From: Rhodobacter sp. 24-YEA-8 | GTDB lineage: Bacteria > Pseudomonadota > Alphaproteobacteria > Rhodobacterales > Rhodobacteraceae | Direction: 5' to 3' | DNA: 64,000 nucleotides | Assembly (NCBI RefSeq): GCF_900105075.1 | Contig: NZ_FNSK01000001.1 | Location: forward strand, 3,135,001 to 3,199,000 | Part shown: positions 43,754-52,395 of the stretch, piece by piece | Layout of the letters: each line of letters begins with the position of its first letter | How positions within the stretch are numbered: position 1 is the stretch's first letter | The notes under the pieces: model-generated | Seen by the model: only the letters and a program-made list of their open reading frames with translations | Told to the model about the DNA's origin: nothing | Databases searched by the model: none | Made by a program: the position numbers and the translations under genes

Positions 43754-45102
43754 GCCGCAAGCTTCGCCTTGGTGCGTTTTTGCCCGGCGGTGGTCAGCAT
43801 GTCGCGGCCTGGCGCCATCCGGATCAGCCGCTGGACGGCGCGGTCAGCCTCGCCTTTCACCAGGAGCTCGCGGCCCTGGCCGAACGCGGGCTGTTCGACG
43901 CCTATTTCCTTGCCGATACGCTTTCCGCCGAAATTGGCGGGCGCGAGGGGGGCAGTGCAAAGGCCGCCGGTTTCGAGCCGCTGACCCTGTTTGCGGCGCT
44001 TTCGGTGACGACAAAGCACATTGGTTTCATCGCCACCGCCTCGACGAGCTATGAGGAACCCTATCATGTCGCGCGCCGTTTCGCTTCACTGGATATGATT
44101 TCGGGCGGGCGCGCGGCCTGGAATGTGGTGACCTCGCATGGGGACGGGCCGGCGCGGAACTTCGGTCTTGCGGCACAATATGGCCATGACGCGCGCTATG
44201 CCCGGGCGGCCGAGCATCTCGATGTGGTCAGACAGCTTTGGGACAGCTGGGATGATGATGCCTTCCTGCGGGACCGCGCCACGGGGGTCTATTTCGACCC
44301 GGCAAAGGTGCGGCCGATCCGGCATGAGGGCAAATATTTCCGCGTCGAAGGCCCGCTGAATGCGCCGCGCCCGCCGCAGGGTCATCCGGTGATCGTCCAG
44401 GCTGGTCAATCCGAGACGGGCCGCGATTTTGCCGCCGCCTCGGCCGAGGTGATCTTTACCACCCAGCAGGATCTGGCTTCGGCCCAGGCATTTTATGCCG
44501 ATGTGAAGGGGCGGGCGGCGGCATTTGGCCGGTCGTCGGATGAGATCCTGATCATGCCGGGCCTCGCCCCTTTTATCGGGGCGACAAAGGCCGAGGCCCA
44601 GGCGAAATATGACGCGTTGAACGCGCTGATCCTGCCGGAAGAGGGCATCGGGCTTCTGAACGCGCTGACCGGCGGCACGCTGGATCTGGCGGGCTATCCG
44701 CTGGACGGGCCGCTGCCCGAGGCGCCTGTGACCGAGGGGATGAAGAGCCGTCAGCAGCTTTTGCGCCGTATCGCGGATGAGACCGGTTTCTCGATCCGCG
44801 AGCTTTACGCCTGGGTTGCCACCGCGCGCGGCCATCTGACGCTGATCGGCACGCCGGTCGAGATCGCCGATCTGATGGAGGAATGGCTTATCGGCAAGGG
44901 CGCAGACGGGTTCAACATCCTGCCCCCCTGGCTGCCGGGCGGGCTTGAGGATTTCGTGACGCTTGTCATCCCCGAATTGCAACGGCGCGGTATCTTCCGC
45001 CGCGAATATGAGGGGCGGACCCTGCGCGAAAATCTCGGGCTGAAACGACCCGCGAACCGCTGGGCTACGGTCGGATCAGATCAGGGTCTGGCGGCGGAGT
45101 AA
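43750..45102 (+). CDS. LLM-class flavin-dependent monooxygenase (NtaA/SnaA/DszA family), second copy
   Basis: A 450-residue TIM-barrel monooxygenase, clearly diverged from the copy at 34254. Motifs: FDAYFLADTLSAEIGGREGG, FASLDMISGGRAAWNVVTSHGDGPARNFG, RYARAAEHLDVVRQLWDSWDDDAF and PVIVQAGQSETGRDFAAASAEVIFTTQQ. It needs reduced flavin from a reductase not encoded here. Presence of one such enzyme on each side of the divergent promoter suggests two related oxidations or two substrate variants. It is the last gene of the operon, convergent with fliI. Confidence 0.87.
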   Translation: MSRKLRLGAFLPGGGQHVAAWRHPDQPLDGAVSLAFHQELAALAERGLFDAYFLADTLSAEIGGREGGSAKAAGFEPLTLFAALSVTTKHIGFIATASTSYEEPYHVARRFASLDMISGGRAAWNVVTSHGDGPARNFGLAAQYGHDARYARAAEHLDVVRQLWDSWDDDAFLRDRATGVYFDPAKVRPIRHEGKYFRVEGPLNAPRPPQGHPVIVQAGQSETGRDFAAASAEVIFTTQQDLASAQAFYADVKGRAAAFGRSSDEILIMPGLAPFIGATKAEAQAKYDALNALILPEEGIGLLNALTGGTLDLAGYPLDGPLPEAPVTEGMKSRQQLLRRIADETGFSIRELYAWVATARGHLTLIGTPVEIADLMEEWLIGKGADGFNILPPWLPGGLEDFVTLVIPELQRRGIFRREYEGRTLRENLGLKRPANRWATVGSDQGLAAE

Positions 45103-45134
45103 GCCGGTGCCGGGGCGCCTGTCGTCCCGGTCCC

Positions 45135-46439
45135 TCACGCTTTCAGGTGGATCTGCAACCGCTCGAAGCTCGCCTTATTGCCGCCGGGGGGCGCGGATTC
45201 TGCCAGAAAGCCATCAAGGCCCGGCCAGAGCCGGATCGCGCGGTCGATCTGCGGGTCGCTTCCGGCGACATAAAGCCCGGCATGGATCATCATCTCGGCC
45301 TGATCATAGATGGATAAGAGCCTGCGCGCCTCGGTGATCACGTCGTTCTCTGCATCGGTTGCGGCACCGGGCAGGCTGCGCGAGACCGAGCGCAAGAGAT
45401 CCACCGCCGGATAGCGGCCACGCTCGGCAATCTCGCGGCTGAGCACGACATGGCCGTCCACCGTGCCGCGAATGATATCGGCAATCGGCTCTTCCATATC
45501 CGAGCCGGCGACCAGAACCGAAAACACTGCCGTAATATCGCCGGGCCCGTCGCTGCCCGGCCCCGCCCGTTCGCATAAAGACATCAGCGCATGGGCGGTC
45601 GAGGGCGGATAGCCCCGCAGCGAGGCCACCTCGCCCGAGGCCAGCGCGACCTCGCGATGCGCTTCGGCAAAGCGGGTGACAGAATCGACCAGCAGCAGCA
45701 CATGTTTGCCAAGGTCGCGGAAATACTCGGCCACCGTCATCGCCGAGAGGAGGCAGCGTTTGCGCATCAGTGGTGACTGATCCGAGGTTGCGGTGACGAC
45801 GACCGCGCGCGCCATGCCATCCGGCCCCAGCACCTTATCGGTGAATTCCCTGAGTTCGCGCCCGCGTTCCCCCACCAGGGCGATCACCGCCACATCCGCC
45901 TGCACCCCGCGCGCGAACCGCGCCAGCAGCGATGATTTTCCGACGCCGGATCCCGCGAAAAGCCCGATCCGCTGCCCCCGGACCAGCGGCAGCAGCGTGT
46001 CGAACACCGCGACCCCGGTCGAGAGCCGCGCGCCGAAACCGCGCCGATGCGCGGGGTCGGGCGGGGTTGCGACCATCGGGCGCCGTTCCGGCCCCGCCAG
46101 CAGGGGGCGTCCGTCAAGCGGTCGGCCCAGCGGGTCGACGATCCGGCCCAGCCAGGAGGAATCGGGCGCAAGTTCGGCCTTTCCGACCAGCTCGACCCGG
46201 TTGCCGATCCCGAGACCGCCGGTCTCGCCCTCGGGCAGGATCAGGGCGCCTGTTTCCGAGACACTGATCACTTCGCCGCCGAGTTGCCCCGCGCCTGCAA
46301 GCACGCGGTCGCCGGGCGAGGCACCGTGTAAGCCTTTGACAATAAGGCTTCCCATCGAGTTTCCGGTGATACGGCCCACCTCTCGCACGGCAGAGAGAGC
46401 GGCGATTTCTGCGCGAAGCGAGTCAAATTCGAATGCCAT
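45135..46439 (-). CDS. fliI: Flagellum-specific ATP synthase
   Basis: A 434-residue type III export ATPase, F1-beta-like. Walker A is GSGVGKSSL, followed by VALVGERGRELREF and the Walker B region LLLVDSVTRFAEAHREV. The start at 46439 lies behind AGGAGG; the frame extends 27 codons further upstream without a ribosome site. It works at the cytoplasmic base of the flagellar export gate to deliver rod, hook and filament proteins. It is divergent from flgB. No fliJ or fliH is visible beside it. Confidence 0.93.
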   Translation of the reverse strand: MAFEFDSLRAEIAALSAVREVGRITGNSMGSLIVKGLHGASPGDRVLAGAGQLGGEVISVSETGALILPEGETGGLGIGNRVELVGKAELAPDSSWLGRIVDPLGRPLDGRPLLAGPERRPMVATPPDPAHRRGFGARLSTGVAVFDTLLPLVRGQRIGLFAGSGVGKSSLLARFARGVQADVAVIALVGERGRELREFTDKVLGPDGMARAVVVTATSDQSPLMRKRCLLSAMTVAEYFRDLGKHVLLLVDSVTRFAEAHREVALASGEVASLRGYPPSTAHALMSLCERAGPGSDGPGDITAVFSVLVAGSDMEEPIADIIRGTVDGHVVLSREIAERGRYPAVDLLRSVSRSLPGAATDAENDVITEARRLLSIYDQAEMMIHAGLYVAGSDPQIDRAIRLWPGLDGFLAESAPPGGNKASFERLQIHLKA

Positions 46440-46485
46440 CCGGAGCCTCCTGTTCAGCCAATTACGGTTTCTAAAGGAATCACCC

Positions 46486-46500
46486 TTAAACCTTGGTGAA
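46486..46500 (+). promoter_or_regulatory. CtrA-like box before flgB
   Basis: TTAAACCTTGGTGAA fits TTAA-N7-TTAA with one mismatch (TGAA). It lies 38 bp before the flgB GTG, between fliI and flgB. CtrA controls motility genes in many Rhodobacterales (established). Binding here is inference. Confidence 0.45.
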
Positions 46501-46537
46501 GCAGATGAGGGAAACCGCATCCGAAGGGAGAACCCCG

Positions 46538-46918
46538 GTGTTCGCTAAACTTGAACTGACCAGAATGGCACAGGCGCTGGCGTCACATGCAGGATCGCGC
46601 ATGGATGTCATCGCCCGCAACGTCGCCAATGCAGATACGCCGGGATACCGGGCGCATGACCTCCGGCCATTTGCCGAGGTCTATAAAAGTGAACCCGACA
46701 TGCGCGCGACCCGCCCCGGGCATTTCGCCACAGGGGGCAATGCGCCGCGTGGTGAGATCATCGCCGGCAGCGGCAGCGAGGCACCCAATGGCAATGATGT
46801 CTCGATCGAAATGGAAATGGTGAAATCGGCCACCGCCCGTCAGGACCATGAAATGGCGCTGGCGATCTATCGCGCAACTTCGGGCGTCATCCGCGCCTCA
46901 CTCGGTCGCAATAGCTAG
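46538..46918 (+). CDS. flgB: Flagellar proximal rod protein FlgB
   Basis: 126 residues, the normal FlgB length. The N-terminal rod motif is VIARNVANADTPGYRAHDLRPF. The GTG at 46538 is preferred, with GAAGGGAG 7 bp upstream; a longer frame reaches a TTG at 46493 without a ribosome site. It forms part of the proximal rod in the periplasm. First gene of a nine-gene flagellar operon. Confidence 0.93.
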   Translation: MFAKLELTRMAQALASHAGSRMDVIARNVANADTPGYRAHDLRPFAEVYKSEPDMRATRPGHFATGGNAPRGEIIAGSGSEAPNGNDVSIEMEMVKSATARQDHEMALAIYRATSGVIRASLGRNS

Positions 46919-46929
46919 GGACGGACATC

Positions 46930-47310
46930 ATGAATGATCTGACCACGTCACTCGCCGTCTCTGCCTCGGGGATGGAAGCCCAGGCCAACCGTTTGCGCCA
47001 TGTGTCCGAGAATATCGCGAATGCCGATACGCCCGGCTATCGCCGCAAGGTGATCAGCTTTGACCAGGTGGTCGAAAGTGGGACGGTTCGGGCCGGAAAA
47101 GTCCGCCTTGATCCGCGCGAACTGCCCGAGATTTACAGCCCTGGCCATCCGATGGCCAATGAGGCCGGATATTACAACGGGTCCAATGTGGACCTGATGA
47201 TCGAGATCGCTGACGCCCGCGAGGCACAGCGCAGTTACGACGCAAATGTCAGACTCTTTGATCAGGCAAGGCAGATGATGCAGAGCCTGTTTGAGGTTCT
47301 GCGCCGCTAG
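46930..47310 (+). CDS. flgC: Flagellar proximal rod protein FlgC
   Basis: 126 residues. The N-terminal motif is HVSENIANADTPGYRRKVISF. The C-terminal helix (EAQRSYDANVRLFDQARQMMQSLFEVLRR) is the coiled-coil typical of FlgC and other axial proteins. It starts 11 bp after flgB, with GGGACGG ahead. It assembles with FlgB and FlgF into the proximal rod. Confidence 0.93.
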   Translation: MNDLTTSLAVSASGMEAQANRLRHVSENIANADTPGYRRKVISFDQVVESGTVRAGKVRLDPRELPEIYSPGHPMANEAGYYNGSNVDLMIEIADAREAQRSYDANVRLFDQARQMMQSLFEVLRR

Positions 47311-47321
47311 GAGACACCAGA

Positions 47322-47603
47322 ATGGATGTAAACACTTCTTTTGCCGCAGCACATTACGCGCAGGCCAGAACGGCCGCAGCGCCCGGCTCCGGCAGCGGTC
47401 TTAGCTTTGCCTCGGTTGCGGGCGAGTTCACCGATACTTTGATGCGTCATGAAATCACGGCGCGTGACGCGATGGCCGGCAATGCCAGCCCGCATGCGCT
47501 GGTCGAGGCGCTGTCCTCGTCGCAGCTTGCCGTCGAGACTGTGGCGACGGTGCGCGACAAGGTGGTCGAGGCCTATCAGGAAATCCTGAGGATGCCGGTA
47601 TGA
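47322..47603 (+). CDS. fliE: Flagellar hook-basal body complex protein FliE
   Basis: 93 residues, family length. The C-terminal region VEALSSSQLAVETVATVRDKVVEAYQEILRMPV is the conserved FliE block. FliE joins the MS ring to the rod. GGAG precedes the ATG and the stop overlaps fliQ by 4 bp. The N-terminal 35 residues are Ala/Ser/Gly-rich and weakly conserved, as usual. Confidence 0.9.
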   Translation: MDVNTSFAAAHYAQARTAAAPGSGSGLSFASVAGEFTDTLMRHEITARDAMAGNASPHALVEALSSSQLAVETVATVRDKVVEAYQEILRMPV

Positions 47604-47866
47604 CCGAGGCCGCCTTTTTCGATGTTTTGCGCCAGGCGCTTTGGGTGGCGGTGAAAATATCCGCCCCGATCCTTGTCGTGGCGCTGGTGACAGGTGTGGC
47701 GATCGGCCTCTTCCAGGCCCTGACCTCGGTGCAGGAGATGACGCTGACTTTTGTCCCCAAACTGGCGGCGATGCTGGCGGCATTCTGGATCTCGATGGGC
47801 TTTATGACCAGTTCGATGACCGCGCTTTACGGTGACGTCATCATCCCGCTGATCGAAGGAGGCTGA
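47600..47866 (+). CDS. fliQ: Flagellar biosynthesis protein FliQ
   Basis: 88 residues with two membrane helices (LWVAVKISAPILVVALVTGVAIGLFQALT and MLAAFWISMGFMTSSMTALYG) around QEMTLTFVPK, the FliQ pattern. It is a component of the export gate in the inner membrane. It overlaps fliE as ATGA and is followed by flgF after 2 bp. Confidence 0.93.
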   Translation: MTEAAFFDVLRQALWVAVKISAPILVVALVTGVAIGLFQALTSVQEMTLTFVPKLAAMLAAFWISMGFMTSSMTALYGDVIIPLIEGG

Positions 47867-47868
47867 CC

Positions 47869-48576
47869 ATGGATTCCGCAGGTTACGTCGCGCTCAGCCG
47901 GCAATCCGGGCTGATGCGGGAAATGCAGATCGTGGCGAATAACGTTGCCAATATCTCGACCAACGGCTTCCGGCGCGAAGGCCTCGTCTTTGCCGAACAT
48001 GTTGCGCGGCTTGACCGGGAACCGTCGCTTTCGCTCAGCCATGGCAATGTGCGGATCGCCGATCTTGCCCAGGCGGGTGTGACCATGACCGGCGGTGCTT
48101 TTGATCTCGCGATCCAGGGCGATGGCTTTTTCCTTGTCATGACGCCCGAAGGGGAACGCCTGACCCGCGCGGGCAGCTTTACGCCCTCGGTCGATGGCGA
48201 GCTTGTCACCCCCGAAGGGTATCAGCTGCTGGATGCCGGCGGCGCCCCGGTTTTCGTGCCATCTGGTGCCGCGATTGCCGTGGGCGAGGATGGCACCATC
48301 TCTGCAAATGGCGAGGCGGTGGGGCAGATCGGGCTCTGGCAGCCCGGCGATCCACTGGCGCTGCGCCACCGCTCCGGCACGCTGTTTGACGGCGGAATGG
48401 TCGAACCGGTTGCGACCGGCAAGATCATTCAGGGCTTTCTCGAAGAGAGCAATGTGAACCCGGTCGCGGAGATCGCCCGCATGATCGAGGTGCAGCGGAC
48501 CTATGAGATGGGCCAGAAATTCCTCGAGGCCGAGGACAGCCGTGCCCGCAACGTCATCCAGACCCTTGGTCAATAG
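47869..48576 (+). CDS. flgF: Flagellar basal-body rod protein FlgF
   Basis: 235 residues. The N-terminal rod motif is QIVANNVANISTNGFRREGLVF. The central FlgF/FlgG/FlgE-type domain has AFDLAIQGDGFFLVMTPEGERLTRAGSFT. The C-terminal block GFLEESNVNPVAEIARMIEVQRTYEMGQKFL matches FlgF. GGAGG precedes the ATG. It forms part of the proximal rod. Confidence 0.93.
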   Translation: MDSAGYVALSRQSGLMREMQIVANNVANISTNGFRREGLVFAEHVARLDREPSLSLSHGNVRIADLAQAGVTMTGGAFDLAIQGDGFFLVMTPEGERLTRAGSFTPSVDGELVTPEGYQLLDAGGAPVFVPSGAAIAVGEDGTISANGEAVGQIGLWQPGDPLALRHRSGTLFDGGMVEPVATGKIIQGFLEESNVNPVAEIARMIEVQRTYEMGQKFLEAEDSRARNVIQTLGQ

Positions 48577-48584
48577 GTGGGCCG

Positions 48585-49370
48585 ATGAAAGCACTCCATA
48601 TCGCCGCGACCGGCATGTCGGCCCAGCAGATGAAGGTCGATGTCGTCTCGAACAATCTCGCGAATATGTCGACCACCGGCTATAATGCGCGGCGCGCCGA
48701 TTTCGCGGATCTGCACTATCAGCAATATACCCGCCCCGGCACGGTCTCGGCCAGTGATGGCACCATGCTGCCGACCGGGGTGCAGATCGGCCTTGGCGTG
48801 CGGCCTTCCTCGGTTTCCGTCGTTTTGCAGCAAGGCTCGCTTTCGCAGACCAATGGCGACCTCGATGTCGCCATCGACGGCAATGGCTATCTGGAGGTCG
48901 AGCTGCCCTCCGGCATCTCCGGCTACACCCGGGATGGCGCGCTGAAACGCTCGGCGGATGGGCAGATCGTGACCTCCGACGGTTATCCGATGGTCCCGGG
49001 GATCACCATCCCGCCCGAAACGCGCTCGGTTGCGATCAATGCCGCCGGAGAGGTCTGGGCCTATTTCAGCGACCGTGTCCAACCCGAGCTTCTGGGCCAG
49101 TTCACCCTGACCGATTTTACCAATGAAAAGGGGCTGGAGGCCATCGGCTCGAACCTCTTCCTGGAAACCGCCGCCTCCGGCCCGCCGATTGTAAACGAAC
49201 CCGGCACCGAAGGTCTGGGCACGCTGCGTCAGGGCTATCTCGAGGAAAGCTCGGTCGATGCGGTGCGAGAGATTACCGATCTGATCAAGGCGCAGCGCGG
49301 CTATGAGCTGAATGCGAAAGTCATCACCGCCGCCGACCAGATGCTCGGCGCAACGACGCAGTTGCGCTGA
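48585..49370 (+). CDS. flgG: Flagellar distal rod protein FlgG
   Basis: 261 residues, the standard FlgG length. The N-terminus is MKALHIAATGMSAQQMKVDVVSNNLANMSTTGY, and the C-terminal block GYLEESSVDAVREITDLIKAQRGYELNAKVI...DQMLGATTQL is diagnostic. It builds the distal rod crossing the periplasm. It overlaps flgA by 1 bp. Confidence 0.95.
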   Translation: MKALHIAATGMSAQQMKVDVVSNNLANMSTTGYNARRADFADLHYQQYTRPGTVSASDGTMLPTGVQIGLGVRPSSVSVVLQQGSLSQTNGDLDVAIDGNGYLEVELPSGISGYTRDGALKRSADGQIVTSDGYPMVPGITIPPETRSVAINAAGEVWAYFSDRVQPELLGQFTLTDFTNEKGLEAIGSNLFLETAASGPPIVNEPGTEGLGTLRQGYLEESSVDAVREITDLIKAQRGYELNAKVITAADQMLGATTQLR

Positions 49371-49804
49371 TGCTTCGGGGCCTTGCACGACTTATCCTGC
49401 CCATCCTGATCCAGGCTGGGACAGCCCGCGCTGAAAGCCTTGTCGCGGCCCGAAATCTGCCGGCGCAGACCATCATTGCGCCAGGCGATCTGATGCAGGT
49501 TGTGACCAGTATCAGCGGCGCCCTGACGCTGCCCGCCGAGGCCGTCGGCCAGGAGACCCGCGTTGCCATCTATGCCGGCAGACCTGTCAGGCCAGGCGAT
49601 ATCGGTCCTCCTGCCCTGATCGAGCGCAACTCAATCGTTGCGCTGGAATATCGGGCGGGCGGGCTTGTGATCCGTGCCGAGGGCCGCGCCCTTGCCCGGG
49701 GTGGGGCAGGGGAGATGATCCGCGTCATGAACCTGGCGTCAAAAACCACCGTTTCGGGCCGCATCGGTGCCGATGGTCTGATCCTGGTCGGAGGATTTCC
49801 GTGA
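49370..49804 (+). CDS. flgA: Flagella basal body P-ring formation protein FlgA
   Basis: 144 residues. A signal peptide (residues 1-19, cleavage after GTARA) is followed directly by an SAF-type domain: ESLVAARNLPAQTIIAPGDL, VGQETRVAIYAGRPVRPGDI and RVMNLASKTTVSGRI. It is shorter than the ~220-residue enterobacterial form and lacks its N-terminal domain, as in many alphaproteobacteria. It is a periplasmic chaperone for P-ring assembly. The flgI gene it serves is not in the window. Confidence 0.88.
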   Translation: MLRGLARLILPILIQAGTARAESLVAARNLPAQTIIAPGDLMQVVTSISGALTLPAEAVGQETRVAIYAGRPVRPGDIGPPALIERNSIVALEYRAGGLVIRAEGRALARGGAGEMIRVMNLASKTTVSGRIGADGLILVGGFP

Positions 49805-50526
49805 AATACACGCTCATTCTTTTGTCTCCGCTGGCTCTGCTGGGCTGCGGTGATCTTTCTCAGGTCGGCAAGGCCCCTGACTTCAGCCCGCTGGAGGGCA
49901 GCTACCAGCATCACGCGATCTATTCGACACCAATGCCCCGGACGACACCCCCTTCCGGCGTGGCCTATGATTCCTCTCTTTGGAACGCCAGTTCGGAATC
50001 GCTCCTGGGCGACAGGCGTGCGGCAACGCGTGGCGATATTCTGACGGTCGTGATCGAAATCGACGACAGCGCCGAGATCTCGAATTCGACCGGCCGGTCG
50101 CGCACCGGCGCGCAAAAAATGGGGATGCCGCAGCTTTTCGGAATTCCGCAACGGATCAACGAGAAACTTCCGACCGGTGCGACGATGGGGAACGCGGTAG
50201 ATACCAGCTCTTCATCGACATTTTCCGGCAGTGGTGACGTGTCGAGGTCGGAGAAGCTGACCCTCCGCATCGCAGCCACGGTGGTCGAACAACTGGCAAA
50301 TGGTGTTTTGCGTATCGAGGGGCAACAGGAGGTAAGGGTGAATAACGAACTTCGCGAACTTATCGTCACCGGCTATGTGCGCCCGACCGATGTCTCGCGG
50401 CAGAACGAGATCACCTATGACAAGATCGCGGGAGCGCGGATCTCTTATGGCGGCAGAGGACAGATCACAGATGTTCAGCAGCCCCGCTACGGGCAGCAGA
50501 TCACCGATATTCTGCTGCCGTTCTGA
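49801..50526 (+). CDS. flgH: Flagellar L-ring lipoprotein FlgH
   Basis: 241 residues starting at GTG, overlapping flgA by 4 bp behind GGAGG. A lipoprotein signal (LILLSPLALLGCG, Cys at residue 17) is followed by SLWNASSESLLGDRRAATRGDILTVVIEIDD and, near the C-terminus, YVRPTDVSRQNEITYDKIAGARISYGG. Both are FlgH hallmarks. It forms the L-ring in the outer membrane. Confidence 0.93.
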   Translation: MKYTLILLSPLALLGCGDLSQVGKAPDFSPLEGSYQHHAIYSTPMPRTTPPSGVAYDSSLWNASSESLLGDRRAATRGDILTVVIEIDDSAEISNSTGRSRTGAQKMGMPQLFGIPQRINEKLPTGATMGNAVDTSSSSTFSGSGDVSRSEKLTLRIAATVVEQLANGVLRIEGQQEVRVNNELRELIVTGYVRPTDVSRQNEITYDKIAGARISYGGRGQITDVQQPRYGQQITDILLPF

Positions 50527-50528
50527 CC

Positions 50529-50999
50529 ATGAAAAAGCTGCTTGTCCCATTGCTTCTTTCCCTGATCGGGTTCGCGCTCGGCGGTGGTGCCGGCTACTAC
50601 CTGCGCGTGACACCTGCCGGCGAGCTCGCCCAGGAAGGTTCTGATCGCAAAGCGAGCGAAACGCCCGATCCTGCGAAAGTGGAGTTTGTGCGGCTCAACA
50701 ATCAGTTCATCGTGCCGGTGATGGAGGGCGGGCGGATCGTGTCTCTGATCGCGGCCTCGCTGAGCCTGGAGATTGTTGCAGGGCAGTCTGACCTGGTCTT
50801 TGCCCGCGAGCCAAAACTGCAGGATGCCTTTCTTCAGGTCATGTTCGATCACGCGAATTCCGGGGGGTTCAGGGGGTCTTTCACGGATTCCTCAAATCTT
50901 ATTGTCCTCCGTAAAGCTCTGCTGGAACAAGCGAGAACGGTACTTGGTCCGACGGTCAATGATGTGCTGATCACCGAGATCGCGAGACAGGACAGTTAG
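50529..50999 (+). CDS. fliL: Flagellar basal body-associated protein FliL-like
   Basis: 156 residues. One N-terminal membrane segment (LLVPLLLSLIGFALGGGAGYYL) is followed by a periplasmic domain with FVRLNNQFIVPVMEGGRI and ALLEQARTVLGPTVNDVLITEIARQ, matching the FliL C-terminal pattern. FliL surrounds the stator and affects torque. It starts 2 bp after flgH and is the last intact flagellar gene before an insertion-sequence remnant. Confidence 0.8.
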   Translation: MKKLLVPLLLSLIGFALGGGAGYYLRVTPAGELAQEGSDRKASETPDPAKVEFVRLNNQFIVPVMEGGRIVSLIAASLSLEIVAGQSDLVFAREPKLQDAFLQVMFDHANSGGFRGSFTDSSNLIVLRKALLEQARTVLGPTVNDVLITEIARQDS

Positions 51000-51039
51000 G
51001 GCATTGGGGCCTGGGGGGAATAAACTCTGCCTGGTTGGC

Positions 51040-52260
51040 AGTCAGCTGCCCCGGGTTTCCCGGGCGCTTTCGCGTCTCATTACTTGCTGCCGTTTGAACC
51101 CGGCGGGCGACAGCATTCCATTCCCCGCTTGCTTGCGCTTTGGGTTGCAGAATATTCCGATGTTGTCGAACATGCCCTGCCTGGCGTTTTCGCAGCTCTG
51201 GCAGGTCCTGCGTCTGATCCGCCCGCGCCTGGGCTAGGATGAGAAGCGCTCGGCGACTGCGTTGTCGTGGCAGTTGTCACGGCGTTTTCTGGAAGGCTCC
51301 CGATTATCGGTGCGTGAGACAACGCCGCCGGGACCGTGCTGGTGACCTGGCTCCCCTGATCCGCAAAACCGAGCACTTTCCCCCACGGCTTGCGCCGTGA
51401 TACAGCCATCGGCAGGGCCTGCAGAACGACATCCGGCGTCTGCCTGCTTTGCATCAACCAGCCGATTACGTGCCGGGTACAGAGGTCAATGATCGGGCCA
51501 TAGGAACGCCATTGGTCCGGGAGACCATGGCGAGGCGAAAGGTAAACAAAGCTCTCTTGCCGCGGGATGAAGGTGATATCGGTCAGCCAGGCCTTGTCCG
51601 GGGCCTCAGGATTGAGCTGCCGATCGTGGCCAAACCAGTTCACCTGAACCGCTGGCGTTCACCGGCTCGATGATGACCACGACCGATGGCTTGCCACATC
51701 AGTTGCGGGGACAGCGCCTGTATCCGATCTGCGACCTGATCTCGGCAAGCGAGGCCAATCTGGCAGCGAAGGGTTCGGGCCGCTGCTTTCGCTCTGTTCA
51801 ACCAGATCGTTATGCAGCTCGCGATATCCGCAGATCTGGCCGCTCTCCGCCCAGGCGTTCCGCAGCCGCTCAGTCAGGCGTCGGCCTTGCCTCATGCGCG
51901 CACCCTCATCGAGGCGTGGAGCCGGGCATGGAATCCGCTCGGCTGCAGGCGCAGGCACATGGCCGGGACAGAAAACTGCCCCCGATGCCCGGTCACGAAC
52001 TCCGTCGCCATTCGGGCCGAGCCAATGGCGTCTCAATGGCTGCACTTACTTTGCATCCCTGACGAAATATGCGGTGGCTTTTCTCAGGATATCACGCTCC
52101 CCAACGACCCGCGTCAGCCCTCGCTTCAGGCACAGAGATAGGGCTTGCTCACCCCAGGCCGGCGCGAAACGTCACCGACCGGACAGAGATCTGCGCGACG
52201 GCATCGCGCCTGAACCCTTCAGCGGAATTATATGTGCCCCTCACGGCCTCCCTGCCTCAA
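51040..52260 (-). mobile_element. Degraded IS3-family insertion sequence
   Basis: The minus strand carries remnants of both transposase frames. OrfA pieces (about 52063-52235) read TYNSAEGFRRDAVAQISVRS and ERDILRKATAYFVRDAK. OrfB pieces follow from about 52050 to 51080. The left boundary region CTGCCCCGGGTTTCCCGGGCG (51048 onward) resembles the terminal sequence of IS3 elements; the right end was not recognised. Multiple frameshifts make it inactive. It occupies most of the 1.4-kb gap between fliL and the betaine transporter, and nothing else was recognised there. Confidence 0.75.
51080..52050 (-). pseudogene. IS3-family transposase OrfB remnant
   Basis: The integrase core is recognisable: RLTERLRNAWAESGQICGYRELHNDLVEQSE at the 5' side, then AWLTDITFIPRQESFVYLS, IDLCTRHVIGWLMQSRQTPDVVLQALPMAVSRRKPWGKVLGFADQGSQVTS in the middle. 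The last third, with the catalytic Glu region, is readable only in other frames. DITFI and FADQGSQ correspond to the first two DDE acidic residues. Confidence 0.75.
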
Positions 52261-52395
52261 AATCTGCGAAGAAGACCTGCACAGCATGGGGCTATTCACA
52301 AATGACCTGCGCCGGTTTCACAATTGCCGCCAATTCCTGTCGCTCGGATTGCATGGATATCGCGCCCGTCCGGTCCGGGCGGAACACCTGCGCCC

